From: Apostichopus californicus
Taxonomy: Eukaryota; Echinodermata; Holothuroidea; Aspidochirotida; Stichopodidae
Assembly (NCBI GenBank): GCA_020650975.1
Contig: JAIPMN010000755.1
Span: forward strand, 23,635 to 87,634
Direction: 5' to 3'
Length of the DNA: 64,000 nt
A program made the translations under genes and the position numbers. Positions 13,101 to 22,929 of this stretch are shown here, piece by piece. Each line of letters opens with the position of its first letter. Position 1 is the first letter of the stretch. Below the pieces are notes generated by a model. It had not been told where the DNA came from. It saw only the letters and a program-made list of their open reading frames with translations, and did not search any database.

Positions 13101-16100
13101 ACCATTTGATGGAGACAATAATAATGGTGAAAACACTGGAACTACTTGATTGTCAATGTGAGGACAATACACCCAGTGTCACCTCCCTCCCACCCAGTTT
13201 GCCAACCCTTTGAATAACCCCCGCCCCCCCTGACCCCCATTCCCTTAATTAGTACATTCGGTGTGGTCATTAAAAGTACTAAATGCACTTCATGTACCAG
13301 AATTAGTTCATGTCAGTTTTATCAAGTCTATAACAGATCAATTAAAGCCACACATACACCAGACCTTACCTGTGCTAGTATAGCTGACATTTTGTCACTA
13401 GAAAGCTCCTTTGGTATTACAACAGATGGATCAATGCTGCTCCTCCTTCGTCTTCCAGGAGGAGAAACGACTCTATCATCGTAAGGTCTACTTCTTCCAT
13501 ACGGCTCAAGTCCAGCCCGTCCTCCACTGTAAACGAAACAGATCTTAAGATAAGCACTTTACTCAATTTAAATCACCATCAAAGACCATATTTCAAAGTT
13601 TTCAAAACGCCAATGATATTTTACAGTTTTCTTATAAGCTTCCACTTCCTTATGACTCATCCTAGAGTGAAGCATAAACCATTTCTGCCTGGATCAAACA
13701 TCAGAAATAGGGCAATAAAAGCTCAAAGGAGTCATTATTGATGAATCTCGGAAAGAAAACTGGAATAAATAGCAGTATAGACATTGAATGCACAGAAATG
13801 GCAATTCTACCACTAAAAACTTGCCAGTTCTCTAAACTTCTATATCAAATCATTAATTAACATCCTACACAACACACAGTTTAAGTACGAGAGATATTGA
13901 AATCTTCATCAAACCTACCGTCCAAATCCACCTCCTCTCTCTGGAAAATCATCTGAAAGATCAAGCCGCTCTACCCTAGCCCGTTTTGGGTCAGACGAAA
14001 CCTCCAAGGTTCCCTGCCTGCCTCTTTCCTCTCCTCTTCTATCGTGAGGAGGTGATTTTCTCTTCATGCCAATTTCTGCAACTTTCTCTTCTGCTTTCTT
14101 GGCCTCACTTTTCCGTGGGATACGACCTAGTTTGGATATGTCCCGTTTTTCTCTCAGTATCCTCTCCTCTCTTTTATCCCTGGGTTTCATTCTCTCATCG
14201 TTCTTATCCTTGTCGTGTTTATCCTTTTCATCGCTGCCTCTTCTTCTCCCAGACCTTCCGTACTTTGAGTATCTTCTAGGAGGGGATCGGGAACGAGAGC
14301 GAGACCTGGACCGTGATCTGCCGCTACGCGAAGACCTCCTATTTCTGTCGCTTCTACTTCTGGATTCGGAGTCCTTGCGTTTCTCATTCTTGTTGGGTTT
14401 GCCGCCTCTCGGGCTCCTGGAGCCATCTCTGGAGCTTTCCCTACTTCTGGAGCTTTGAGATTCTTCCTTAGACTTTGGTTTACTTTGCGATGAGGAATCC
14501 TCATCGCTTATAGTCAAGTCCACATTTACGATGATTTCTTCTTGCTTCTTTTCGACTGCTCTGTTCTCCCTCGTGATTTCCTGCTGCTTTTTGACAGGTG
14601 GGACGACAGCCTTATTTAGTCTTACGACTTGGAGGTTGACTGCTTGATCCTGCAGTTTCTTTGCAGTGTCCTGATTAGCAGTGACTGGTTTAGCCTGTTG
14701 TCCAACATGTGTACTTCCAGGTACTGTTGTAGGCTTCTGTGGTACTGTTGTGACTTGAGGCTTGGTAGCAGCTGCCGGGACAGCTATTGCGTTTTGTTGC
14801 ATTTTAGTTGGTTGTGAAATAGCAGAGGTACCCCTGAGGCGTGGGTCTCTTGCTAGACGTGGATCCCTGGGGGCAGCTCTGGGATCACTCCTCTTTACAC
14901 CAAACATTGTTTTTACCTGTATTAAGAACAAACAAACAGAAAAGACATTCATGAGACTCATTTATTCAACTTCTAATAACGGTAATGGGCAAGAACTTTG
15001 ATAATTGATACTGTAAAATTTAATTGTCTTCAGGACATAATGCTTAATGATAGAAAAACCAGGCCAGAGCAAGGGCAACGGTTAAAGAGTCAAAGCAACT
15101 CTGCATAACTGGACATTTGATCTTAGATGGCAAACTAAAAAGAATTTATACCATGACTTTACGGGGAAGGGGGGGGGGACATCTGAAAGGCTAGAAAGAT
15201 TTAAGACTTGGACTGCCAAGATATACAGAGCACCTTAATGCATGTATTACTTACATGGTCAGAGCCTGGTTGAGGAGGAGTTATTTCTGTACTACCCCAG
15301 CCCGCAGGGGAGGAACTGTAGCTTTCTTGAGGAACAACACTGGCAGATGGGGGGTTCTTGGTTATGGCTTCATTACTTCTTGGTGCTGCTACTGGAGCTA
15401 ATGGAGCTGGAGTCGGGTTAGCAAGTTCTGCGTGGGCTGCAAACACTTGCTGCTGTTGTTGTTGCAATATCTTCTGTCTCTGCAATTCAAGGTTCTTCCT
15501 ATCTAATTCCAATGCCTAAAAACCAGGAAGAATTTAGCAAATTAAAACCATCAACATTATCGATGGAGAAATTCAAACATGTTAGGAGATTCATTTAAAA
15601 TATATGATGTTACACTATTACATGAAAGTGACTGACCCAAAAGCTAATCTTTCAGTGATTCCTAATACCAGTAGATTTTCAAGTATTTACCATTGGTGAC
15701 TTCATATGATCAGCATGATTCCTGCCCTGATTAATGTGGCTTACATTGAGGTATAAATGCATCTCCACCATGTTTGGTACACTTCTCTGATTTATAACAT
15801 TTACCACACTCTAAGGTAAATCTAAATGCTCACTATGAAGTCCAACCAAACTAAACAACCGTTGTAATTGTTGACGTGATGTTAGGATTATGACCTCTGT
15901 TAACCTCAAACAAGTATTTATTAGCCAAACCTTCTATTTAAAGCTCAAATTTAATAGTCTAAATATGCCTCACAAAGCACCACTTGACATCCAAACTTTG
16001 AATTCTTTTAAGGGGAAGGACCCCCAACCTATTGCAAACACACCTTCCTTTGTTAAACATTGATTTGCCTCTGGCTCTTCGATCAGGGGAAATCTAGGAT

Positions 16101-19100
16101 TTGCCACCCCCTTCCTACCCCCCACCCCCCTAACAACTGAAATCCTGAGCACTCCACTGACACACACAGAAATACATTTTTACTGCCTGGAAATGCTATG
16201 CTCCCAAGCCTTCAACTGCTTGGAGATTTGACTAACAAAACCAAAGTGAAACAAGAAGACTTAATGGTTCATACCTCATGACAGGAGAATTATGGAGAGT
16301 CAAGAGATACCACACATACCTTTACGCCTGTATGGTTATATAAAACATCAAAACATACAATGACCAACATTTTCATAGAATGTTGCTTTGGGATATGTAT
16401 TTGTTTACATGGCTGAAGTTTTTACTTTACCTGTTCTTGTAGTCTGGCTTTTGTTTGTTGCAATTCTAATTCTAGTCGTTGCTTATGAATTTGTAAAAGC
16501 TCTTGTTGCTTAGCAACTAAATTGTGTCTCATCAGTTCTTCCTTCTGCTGCAGATCCTTGACATTTGGCTTTGTTTTTGCTGAGGGGGTCGGTTTCTTTT
16601 TCGGCACTGCTTGTTGGATAGCAGCAGCCTCGTGTTGCTGAATGGAAGAAAAAAATACTGTGTTTCAAGGAGATACTAAACTTTATCGTTTAAATTTCAA
16701 ATATCTACGTTTTGACAGATTAAGACATGAATTTTGTAGCTAACTACATTTTGTAAATCAGAGGTTAATTTATGATGATAAATTAGTTGTCTTTGCATAA
16801 AACCCCAAATAAAAACTGGGTGCTAGTGTGGAAGAATATGACCTATTTGGCAATTGAAAAAATTATGCGGGGTGTGGAGGGGAACTGTCATTAAAAGTTA
16901 TAACTAGAATGATCTCTAATAAACAAATATATATACATAAATATATATTCACAAGGATTTTAAATTTTTCTTTTGACCCCCACTAACCTTTGACCACCAA
17001 TAATAAGCTTCTTGTAGCATGGGATATGCATGCTTCTCTTCATGTAGTATCATATTCACCAGTTCATTTTATTCAGATTTTTTTCAGACACTGAACCAAT
17101 CACGACTCCTAAATGTCTTATGATTTCATATAATAAATGAAGACCTCATCTGACCTACCAGCCAAACAATTATACAAGAACAGTGAATTGCAGGTCATCA
17201 GCATTATTACTGAATGTAAGACCTTCCAGCTGGTGTAAAAGAATGCTGTGAGATATATCAATAGATCCTGTCAACGGTTACAGTTGTCTTAGACTTGCTC
17301 TTCTAACCTTTTTAATAAACCTTGGATTGACATGAATAGATGGAGCTACCACAGTAACAGGTGGGTTGGTTGGAACAGCCATTACTGGCCATGCAGGATC
17401 CAGCAGCTTAACTTTCATATCCAATTCATACAGCTCATTGGCCGGAAAAAATTCAGTCCATGTTGAACGAAGCTTGAACAACGATTGACGCACCTTTTCA
17501 CCAACCTGCACATGACGAAGGAATATTAATGGAACAAGAAATTGGTAAATAAATTTGCTCATTTAGGATAGAGCACTGTATATGTGATTGACTAGATTTT
17601 ACAAATCTAGAAAAGGACTTCAAAACTATAAACCTTTTCCATTTACTCTACTAAATGATCTACTGATGATATGTGCACTACTTCATGTTTAAAACCAACA
17701 TCTAGATCAGATAACTGCTGTCCTACTTATAATGCAGATGTCAGAGGAATTAAATGTACACTTTAAAAGGTTTTGCATGTACAGCTAAGATCATGGTACA
17801 CCAGCTAGTCAGAACTTTAGTTCAATTTATCTATAGAAATAAGGATAAGTTGTCAGGCCTAACTGGGGAAAGGGTCCAAGTTAAGGGTTTCTCACCCGCA
17901 CTTTGGGAATACCAGCCAACTCTCACGGTTCTAATGATGCGAGAATCACAGATTCATGCATCATTTCACAGTGGGATCTCCAAATCTAACATGTATATAA
18001 AACATCTCAAGCCGGTGAACAAAGTATATTTTTTGGGTATAATAGGACAAAGAAAGTTGCAAAAGAAATACAATGCACTTATAACTTGATACAATGTTAA
18101 ATCAAAGAGTTTTAAATTTGTAAAATCTTTAGGTTTTCAGGCACCAATCTCCAGGTTTCTTTGGAAATCTCCTCAGATTTACTCCTTTAGGAGTTGAGCT
18201 TTGATGGAAACAATGATTTTGAAGGTACGTTCATGAAAATTGTACCAAATTTAAAGTGAAGCAGCTCAATCTAGCATACACTGTAAATTACAACAATTCC
18301 CACTGCAACGGCCACATCATCATCAAGGTTTTTTCTACTGTATTTATTGACACTTTTTTGTACTTACTAACTTACAAACCAAATATTTCCAAAGTTTGTT
18401 GATACACCTAGACACTCATGAAAGAGAAGCATATATGTCTGGAGAAATCAGGTTGTAATTCTAGCTCGTCAACAACAACCAGCTATGAGTCTGCTAAGAA
18501 CATTGCTAAGAAATATCAACACATTAAAGATCTTCCAATTACAGTTTAGCATATAACTTCATTAAATTTTCTCTGGTACTGCTGCATAGTAAGCTACTCA
18601 AGTCAAGGATTTTATACTGTTTCATGTGGCTGTCATAATTTTAGGAAGTACCAAGGGAGCCATCACCTTAATTTTTGGCCATTTTGTCTTGAAGCAAATT
18701 TTCTCACAAACTAAGAATGTGTAAGAATGTCCTGAACAGAAGTTACTCTTTTAATGTTCTGCTGAATCAAACTTTATGCCCCCAGTTATCATTCATCTCA
18801 ATGTATGTTATGGCAGCTGGTCCCTCGTTAACACACCCCCTATTGTCCACTTACCATGATACTATTCAATATAGCAAGGTTATCTACTATTGAGCCCCAT
18901 TTTGTATATATTGATCTCTAAATATCACGGGGATAAGTGCCTAAATTAGTTTTTGTCCTTTGTACAATAATTAGTTAGTCTACTTCATCCCAAAAGGCTG
19001 GAAAAATTCAATCTATCACCTCCACAAACAATATCTGATGACGAGTTACTTTCAACTAGGTACTCAGTGCCAGTCCCATGTATTTTGGTTACCAAATTTT

Positions 19101-22100
19101 ATCTGAAGATATTGGGACAAGCTTCAACCTGGAGGAGGGGGAAGGGGGTTTAGGTCAAGGGTTCCCTTCCTAAGTTAAGAAAATATTGATTTTGAGGACT
19201 ACCTACACTGATCTCAATGGGAGTGGCCAAAATCCAGCTTAAAGTGAGAATATACTTTATGGCAGTATATATCTCAAACTGCTGAACGTCCAGCAGCAAA
19301 GTTGGCAACCAAATGGCTAAATCACCTTCAAGATTGTTGAGAAATATTTCTTGGTTATAACTAGCTAGACTAGACTGCATGAACCATATCAGTTTACAAG
19401 TGCCAATTTCTTTTTGTTTCCAACTATCTCCAACGGGATAACTTTTTCAGCCATTTTCAAATGTAGTCAACTCTGATTAAACCAAGCACTGACCGTACCA
19501 TGACTGTTCAATTTATATTACCTGGGCAAACACTCCACCGAAATTCTGGGCAAGGTTCTTCGTAAATAACCCCAAGTACGGTCCACCTTTGACATTCTTG
19601 ATGATGGAATCCATGAGATAGACGACTGGTAGTTTCTCAGTAGCTTGAGCCTGTGTAGGTAGAAGAATATTCAATGACCTTTCGTTTCCCATGTTACTGG
19701 GGTGTTGTATTCAAGGACATTTCCTTAGTTAACATTTTTTTCCTTCCTTCCCCGTTTTTTTTTTTTTGCTGCTAAGTAACCAATATCAAGAATGGATTCA
19801 TGAAAATTCAATATCCAGTATTGGACACCAGGAGGCATGTACTGCACTCGACTAGTTCATTTTCATATAAATCTTACCATCTTGAAATTATGAAATGCTC
19901 ACGACCTATTTGGTTTTGTCATCTCAGAATTTTCCCTTTGCAACCTTTCTCAAATAGCAACTTTCTTTGAGCTATAATTGTTTTCTGAAGCTTCACAGGG
20001 GTCAAACAGAACATGAGACAGAAGTGATGTTTTAGAAATTTTGCTGTTTGTGACCACACAGTGTTTATATTAATGTGCCACACACTTTTCTACTATCCAA
20101 TAATTCTTGCCATGCAAATAGCAACACAAAGGTCTAATGCTTTCAAAGCTGCTCTTCAAGACTATAAGACCATCTACTCCGATTCCTTCTTAGTCATGTT
20201 TGCAAGTTTCATGCCTCAAGGACAGGATCTTTGACTTGAAATATTGGTCGAAATCTCCATCAATCCGGACAGCGAAGCCTTAATTTGTAAAGGTGCCACG
20301 TCTTCCTCCTGGTTTCTTCTTGATGTGCGTTATATGCAAGAATAACTTAGTGAGGGTCCTTTATTTGCAGATCCAGTTTGCACATTGCTCTTTCAAGTTT
20401 TTGTTCATTGGGACAAAAAGTTGGGTACTTCTGTACAAGAAACAGCAAGGCAGAGTTCAGACTTCTAAGTATTAGAAGCAGTGCCAAAAGACTTTCCCTG
20501 GATAGCGAGTGTAGAGGATGGCAGTCAGAAACAAATTCCTTTTCATAGACATGTAATACGGCAGTTCCAGCCTTATCAGTTTCAGGTCTTTTGTATTTAC
20601 AGAAGAATGGGACAAATAGTTCACATCACCCACTACACTCTAGAGCCGGAGAAAGTATGTTTGTTATATGACCTCTACTAGCAGTTGAAAACCAGCAGAG
20701 AGAGACCAATGCAATGGTAAATTACACATATATATTTCTTCATACATCATAGTATAACAAGGTAATAAATGAACATTCCGTAATACAATCTTATTCACAT
20801 AGTCCCTTCAGAAAAAAAAAAAGATTTGGCAAATGATCAATGAATTTTTTTAGAATATAAAGCTACTGCCCACACACTGGGCTGTAACATCTTATCTTCA
20901 CACATGTAAGTACAAAATTTATGCATGCTATGTACTGGTTCCAAAATGCAGTGCTTCTTTATCACTGACCACATGCAACGTGACAAAGCAATCAACAGAA
21001 ATTATTAAAAGCCCTCTTTGTCAGATTTCATTATTACAGGCATAGCAAGTACAGATCCAAATATCATAGCTGTGGACACAACTGAGACAAGATGACTGTG
21101 TGCTTAGGCACCAACTAAAGAAGTTATTTCTAGGTGACGGTCCTGCAACTGACGATTTCCTATAACTGATATGGAAATTTCGTGATAAAAAAGTTAGAAC
21201 AATCTGACAAAAATCAAACAAATATGCACTGGTAAACTAAGACTTGTTAGCAATAGGCAGATGACCTTCTGTATCAATATGTTTAGGGCATTTTTATTAA
21301 CAAATTTCAGGAAGCTGAAAGTTTGCAATAAAGATGCAAGCTTCTGTTTATGAGAAACTACAGTTCTCATCCAACATGTTGCTACGACAATCTCTCTTAT
21401 TGCAGAGTATCTAATGGGCGACACAGATTCCTGTAATTCAGTTAACTGTTAACAATTGAGCTCATCTAGGCTTAAGAAAACCTACTGTTGACTTCAATCA
21501 ATGACATTAAGTGCTCACTTTTGTTCAATTATAACAATAGTTTGATGGCAAGACTGTAGTACACCAATGCTTTTGTGGTGTAACCTTTTGTAAGAACAGC
21601 TAATATATTTGATTCTGAAGACCAGCCAACAAATGACAATGAAGTCACGATGGTATATGTTAAATACATAAATGTTGATCTATAGGGCAGCAGTGACGGG
21701 TATTGCTCTATTTTGCTCTGGGCTTATACTTTCCGCAACTATGTGATTTCACTGATGTCTTGATAAGATCCCACCAGAAATAACCAATACTCCTGCTTGA
21801 AGGAACAATTTCACTGACATAACCCATGGACAGTTTAATAATTCTGATAAATGGATGAAATAATTCATGGAAGCCACATAATAGAGAAATTATGTTCTGC
21901 TGTACAAATTTCATGCCTAGCCCGAAGGTCATTTTCATCGAGATGGTAATTTAAAGTTTAAGTTTATATTGCAAAAGTGCTTAGCCTAGGCTAAATTTAG
22001 ATGTTGATTTTCAAACAGGGGTTCTATGTGTTGATCACAGCAGCTAATCTTGAATGTGTTTTACGTAGTATGCAAAGTTTGAGATCATGTAAAGTTTTAG

Positions 22101-22929
22101 TATGAGATCACTGTCTGAATTGTTATTACTATTCTAACCTAGGCTGAACGAAAGAGTTGGAACAGGGAAGTTGGATAGTAACTGGGTGGTAACATCAAAC
22201 CTATTGATAACAAGTAGAAGTTTGCTTTACTAAGCTAGAACTATTATTTCAAATCGAAGATTTGCCTTGGGATCAAGTCCATTAGTCTTCATCACATCAT
22301 TGTAGATGAACATACCATAGCAAACTAGATGTGCAGTATTAACATATGAGGGGTCAGGGGCTAACAAAGTTGTAAAAACTAATTCAGCCACTCTTTTGCA
22401 TCACTTCAAACATGATACCGAGGTTTGATTGTGATCATATTCTCCTTTAACGTCATACTGAACACAAAGCTTGTAATGATACGTTCAACAACAATGACGA
22501 GATGACCACTACTGGTGTAGTCAGTCTAACGCTCTCCTTGAGATCGACAGCTGTAGCATGACACCGTCATGTGACGCGTCGACGGGTCGGCTAGACCTAC
22601 TGCACTACACTAGCTTAGGCTATAGCCTACCATGTGAAAATTCACAGGGTAGGCTAAGGCTTACGTGCCCTAGCCTAGATATCGTAAAATTAAAAAGAAA
22701 ACTTAATTAAACGTAAGAGTGTTCATGTAACTGGATCGGTGATAACATATTAATATTTCTGGCAACTTCTAGCGACCTTTTGCATTCTTTTCTCGATCAA
22801 TCGAACGATATGAACGGCGTGTTCCTTGTTCTCGTCGGCTAGCATCGTCAACATATTGATGAGCGGTTTACTGTTGATCTTCAGGTCTTCTAAAGACGCT
22901 TCGTAGTCTTGGCACACCACCGCTGCCAT
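2780..22929 (-). CDS. PCF11: PCF11, pre-mRNA cleavage complex II / transcription termination factor (14 exons)
   Basis: PCF11 binds the RNA polymerase II C-terminal domain and acts in nuclear 3'-end cleavage and termination. Exons, in order of transcription: 22929-22777, 19650-19522, 17505-17308, 16637-16431, 15515-15255, 14916-13919, 13526-13370, 12521-10780, 10130-8869, 8323-7981, 7218-6992, 6252-6155, 4735-4607, 4147-2780. All junctions keep phase, giving about 2,423 residues. The CID spans residues 1 to about 140, with the conserved block LPVVYLMDSIIKN. Next come a coiled-coil/Gln-rich part (161-316), a DPR/RS-rich part (317-648), an acidic DVDxR-repeat exon (702-1281) and a DPRR/proline-rich exon (1283-1702). 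Two zinc fingers follow: one in exon 11 (CSSCG...H...H) and one in exon 13 (CKIC...H..C). The start ATG has A at -3 and G at +4. The protein is much longer than human PCF11 (about 1,555 residues), owing to the acidic repeats and a 455-residue tail. Identity is very secure; exon edges are hand-called. Confidence 0.95.
3528..3660 (-). repeat. In-frame 24-bp tandem repeat in PCF11 (GVIPGLEE)
   Basis: On the minus strand the 24-nt unit encodes GVIPGLEE. Three near-identical copies are followed and preceded by diverged ones (GVTPGLTE, GVIPGLEE, GATPGAME, GVLPGLVE). The near-identical DNA of the central units suggests recent slippage expansion in a disordered tail. Confidence 0.85.
4495..4508. promoter_or_regulatory. 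Perfect X-box-like palindrome (RFX-type) in PCF11 intron 13
   Basis: GTTACCATGGTAAC is a perfect 14-bp palindrome matching the general RFX X-box form (GTTRCC, short spacer, GGYAAC). An extra CCATGG sits just to the left. Binding is inferred only from the motif, and chance occurrence is possible. Confidence 0.35.
4607..4735 (-). CDS. PCF11: PCF11 exon 13: second zinc finger
   Basis: The 43-residue exon (residues 1926-1968) contains CKICQEQFEQYWDEDDEAW followed downstream by YHPTCFED. This is the Cys-x2-Cys ... His-x2-Cys zinc finger near the PCF11 C terminus. In characterised PCF11 proteins this region contacts other cleavage factor subunits. All four zinc ligands are present. The exon is phase 0 at both ends (TAG acceptor, GTAAGT donor). 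Confidence 0.92.
4968..5690. repeat. Tandem repeat array, about 5 units of roughly 130-150 bp
   Basis: Units recur at about 4968, 5107, 5247, 5396 and 5528, with a partial unit at about 5670. Each carries, in order, GTGTTTAC, a TTTCACAATTT block, GACCTTTGACC-like text, CACCAAAAAC, a CTTGTACT block and TTCTTGAGATA. The units are diverged, so the array is not recent. It lies in PCF11 intron 12. I have seen similar repeats in marine deuterostome genomes, but this is recollection and not a search result. Confidence 0.85.
6155..6252 (-). CDS. PCF11: PCF11 exon 12: acidic linker between zinc fingers
   Basis: A 98-nt exon encodes residues 1893-1925, starting RSAFFEQQAEEA. It matches the position of the vertebrate segment just after the first zinc finger (EERAKSQFFE). 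It is bounded by a CACAG acceptor and a GTAGGA donor. It keeps phase from exon 11 (one nucleotide carried over) and leaves phase 0. Confidence 0.88.
6673..7040. repeat. Partial tandem duplication of PCF11 exon 11 end and splice donor
   Basis: The block ACTTACATCCTTCC plus about 60 bp of exon 11 occurs four times, at about 6673, 6778, 6878 and 6986. The fourth is the true exon 11 end with its donor. The other three lie downstream in the intron (minus strand) and keep the donor-like GTAAGT. They are separated by G-rich spacers (AGGAGGAGG or poly-G) that probably aided duplication. Confidence 0.85.
6992..7218 (-). CDS. PCF11: PCF11 exon 11: first zinc finger
   Basis: The exon encodes residues 1817-1892. 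It includes SGTQCSSCGMRF and HLDWHFRQNRKDKD, then RKWYYELDEWLLYEE. The Cys-x2-Cys and His-x3-His spacing and the WHFRQN block match the first PCF11 zinc finger. The WYY..L..W segment also matches the vertebrate protein. It is bounded by a GGTTAG acceptor and a GTAAGT donor. Copies of its 3' end lie in the following intron. Confidence 0.93.
7981..8323 (-). CDS. PCF11: PCF11 exon 10: lysine-rich disordered segment
   Basis: The exon encodes residues 1704-1816. It contains VDINDLLSKLMSSGILTK, a short predicted helix found upstream of the first zinc finger in PCF11 proteins. A Lys/Glu-rich stretch and SKVNLLEELNLSPEQ follow. The GTAG acceptor was chosen because it restores the frame from exon 9 (one carried nucleotide). 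Confidence 0.85.
8869..10130 (-). CDS. PCF11: PCF11 exon 9: DPRR repeats and proline-rich region
   Basis: The exon encodes residues 1283-1702. The first half is Arg/Glu-rich. It contains five back-to-back DPRR units, encoded by a nearly perfect 12-bp repeat at about 9435-9500. The second half is rich in Pro, Gln, Met and Gly, with no folded domain. The exon is bounded by a TAACAG acceptor and a GTGAGT donor, and enters and leaves in matching phase. Confidence 0.88.
9435..9500 (-). repeat. 12-bp in-frame repeat coding DPRR x5 in PCF11
   Basis: Plus-strand units of about GGGATCCCTCCT recur five times. On the minus strand each encodes DPRR. The unit is a multiple of three, so expansion or contraction would keep frame. 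Confidence 0.85.
10780..12521 (-). CDS. PCF11: PCF11 exon 8: acidic exon with DVDxR repeats
   Basis: The largest exon (1,742 nt) encodes residues 702-1281. It opens with a conserved-looking helix (QLHTGQITHEEHQKLLSQL) and SVPSLISGLRMRS. The rest is mostly charged and disordered, with at least eight D-[VI]-D-x-R motifs (DVDLR, DVDHR, DVDER, DVDQR, DVDDR, DIDLR) spaced irregularly. The exon is read through uninterrupted. Function of the motif is unknown to me; it could be a short linear interaction motif. The donor GTATGA is a reasonable match. Confidence 0.9.
13370..13526 (-). CDS. PCF11: PCF11 exon 7: RGG/Arg-rich segment
   Basis: The exon encodes residues 649-701, starting RGGRAGLEPYGRSRPYDD and ending with a helical IPKELSSDKMSAILAQ. 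It joins exon 6 by completing an Arg codon and exon 8 in phase 0. The strong donor reads GTAAGG. Confidence 0.85.
13919..14916 (-). CDS. PCF11: PCF11 exon 6: DPR motifs and RS-like domain
   Basis: The exon encodes residues 317-648. It begins with MFGVKRSDPRAAPRDPRLARD, a DPR-rich motif, then a Pro/Thr/Val-rich linker, an acidic patch, and a long Arg-Ser stretch (RSRSRSRSRSRSPPRR) followed by Lys/Arg/Glu-rich sequence. RS-like regions are common in 3'-processing proteins and are likely phosphorylated, though that is inference. The acceptor is AATACAG. Confidence 0.9.
15255..15515 (-). CDS. PCF11: PCF11 exon 5: Gln-rich coiled coil and Ala/Pro linker
   Basis: The exon encodes residues 230-316, continuing the helix from exon 4 (ALELDRKNLELQRQKILQ, then a run of Gln). 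It passes into an Ala/Pro-rich linker ending QPGSDH. It is phase 0 at both ends, with donor GTAAGT. Confidence 0.85.
16431..16637 (-). CDS. PCF11: PCF11 exon 4: coiled-coil helix
   Basis: The exon encodes residues 161-229. A basic segment (VPKKKPTPSAKTK) is followed by a long Glu/Gln/Leu/Lys helix with heptad-like leucines (LLQIHKQRLELELQQTKARL). It follows directly after the CID exons and is phase 0 at both ends. Confidence 0.87.
17308..17505 (-). CDS. PCF11: PCF11 exon 3: C-terminal part of CID
   Basis: The exon encodes residues 95-160: VGEKVRQSLFKLRSTWTEFF, then YELDMKVKLLDPAWPVMAVP and SIHVNPRF. These closely match the vertebrate PCF11 blocks (KVDENTRKSLFKLRSTWDEIFP and SLDPAWPIKP). SLFKLRSTW is part of the CTD-binding fold. 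It is phase 0 at both ends. Confidence 0.95.
17506..19521. other. PCF11 intron 2; nothing recognised
   Basis: The 2.0-kb intron holds no open frame or repeat that I can assign. Confidence 0.5.
19522..19650 (-). CDS. PCF11: PCF11 exon 2: central CID helices
   Basis: The exon encodes residues 52-94: AQATEKLPVVYLMDSIIKNV then LGLFTKNLAQNF. This is the diagnostic PCF11/CID block (LPVMYLMDSIVKNVG in vertebrates), which forms part of the phospho-CTD groove. It is phase 0 at both ends (CACAG acceptor, GTAATA donor). Confidence 0.96.
19651..22776. other. PCF11 intron 1, the longest intron of the gene
   Basis: This 3.1-kb intron contains no recognisable gene. On the minus strand, AATAAA hexamers occur at 21293-21298 and 20360-20365. 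They could serve premature polyadenylation, but AT-rich DNA gives such matches by chance. Confidence 0.5.
22777..22929 (-). CDS. PCF11: PCF11 exon 1: start codon and N-terminal CID
   Basis: The exon encodes residues 1-51, starting MAAVVCQDYEASLEDL and including NSKPLINMLTMLADEN and HIVRLIEKR. It lines up with the vertebrate CID start (DYQSSLEDLTFNSKPHINMLTILAEEN). The ATG context is AAAATGG, a good start. The donor is GTCGCT, an unusual but usable GT site that joins exon 2 in phase. Confidence 0.93.

Noticed and set aside
14066-14458. Plus-strand open frame ending in Arg/Asp/Leu-rich sequence
   Set aside because: It is the antisense of the PCF11 RS-like region and is explained by that exon.
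22567-22576. GTCATGTGAC palindrome near the PCF11 start
   Set aside because: It lies within intron 1 rather than upstream, and a 10-bp near-palindrome is too short to support a regulatory claim.
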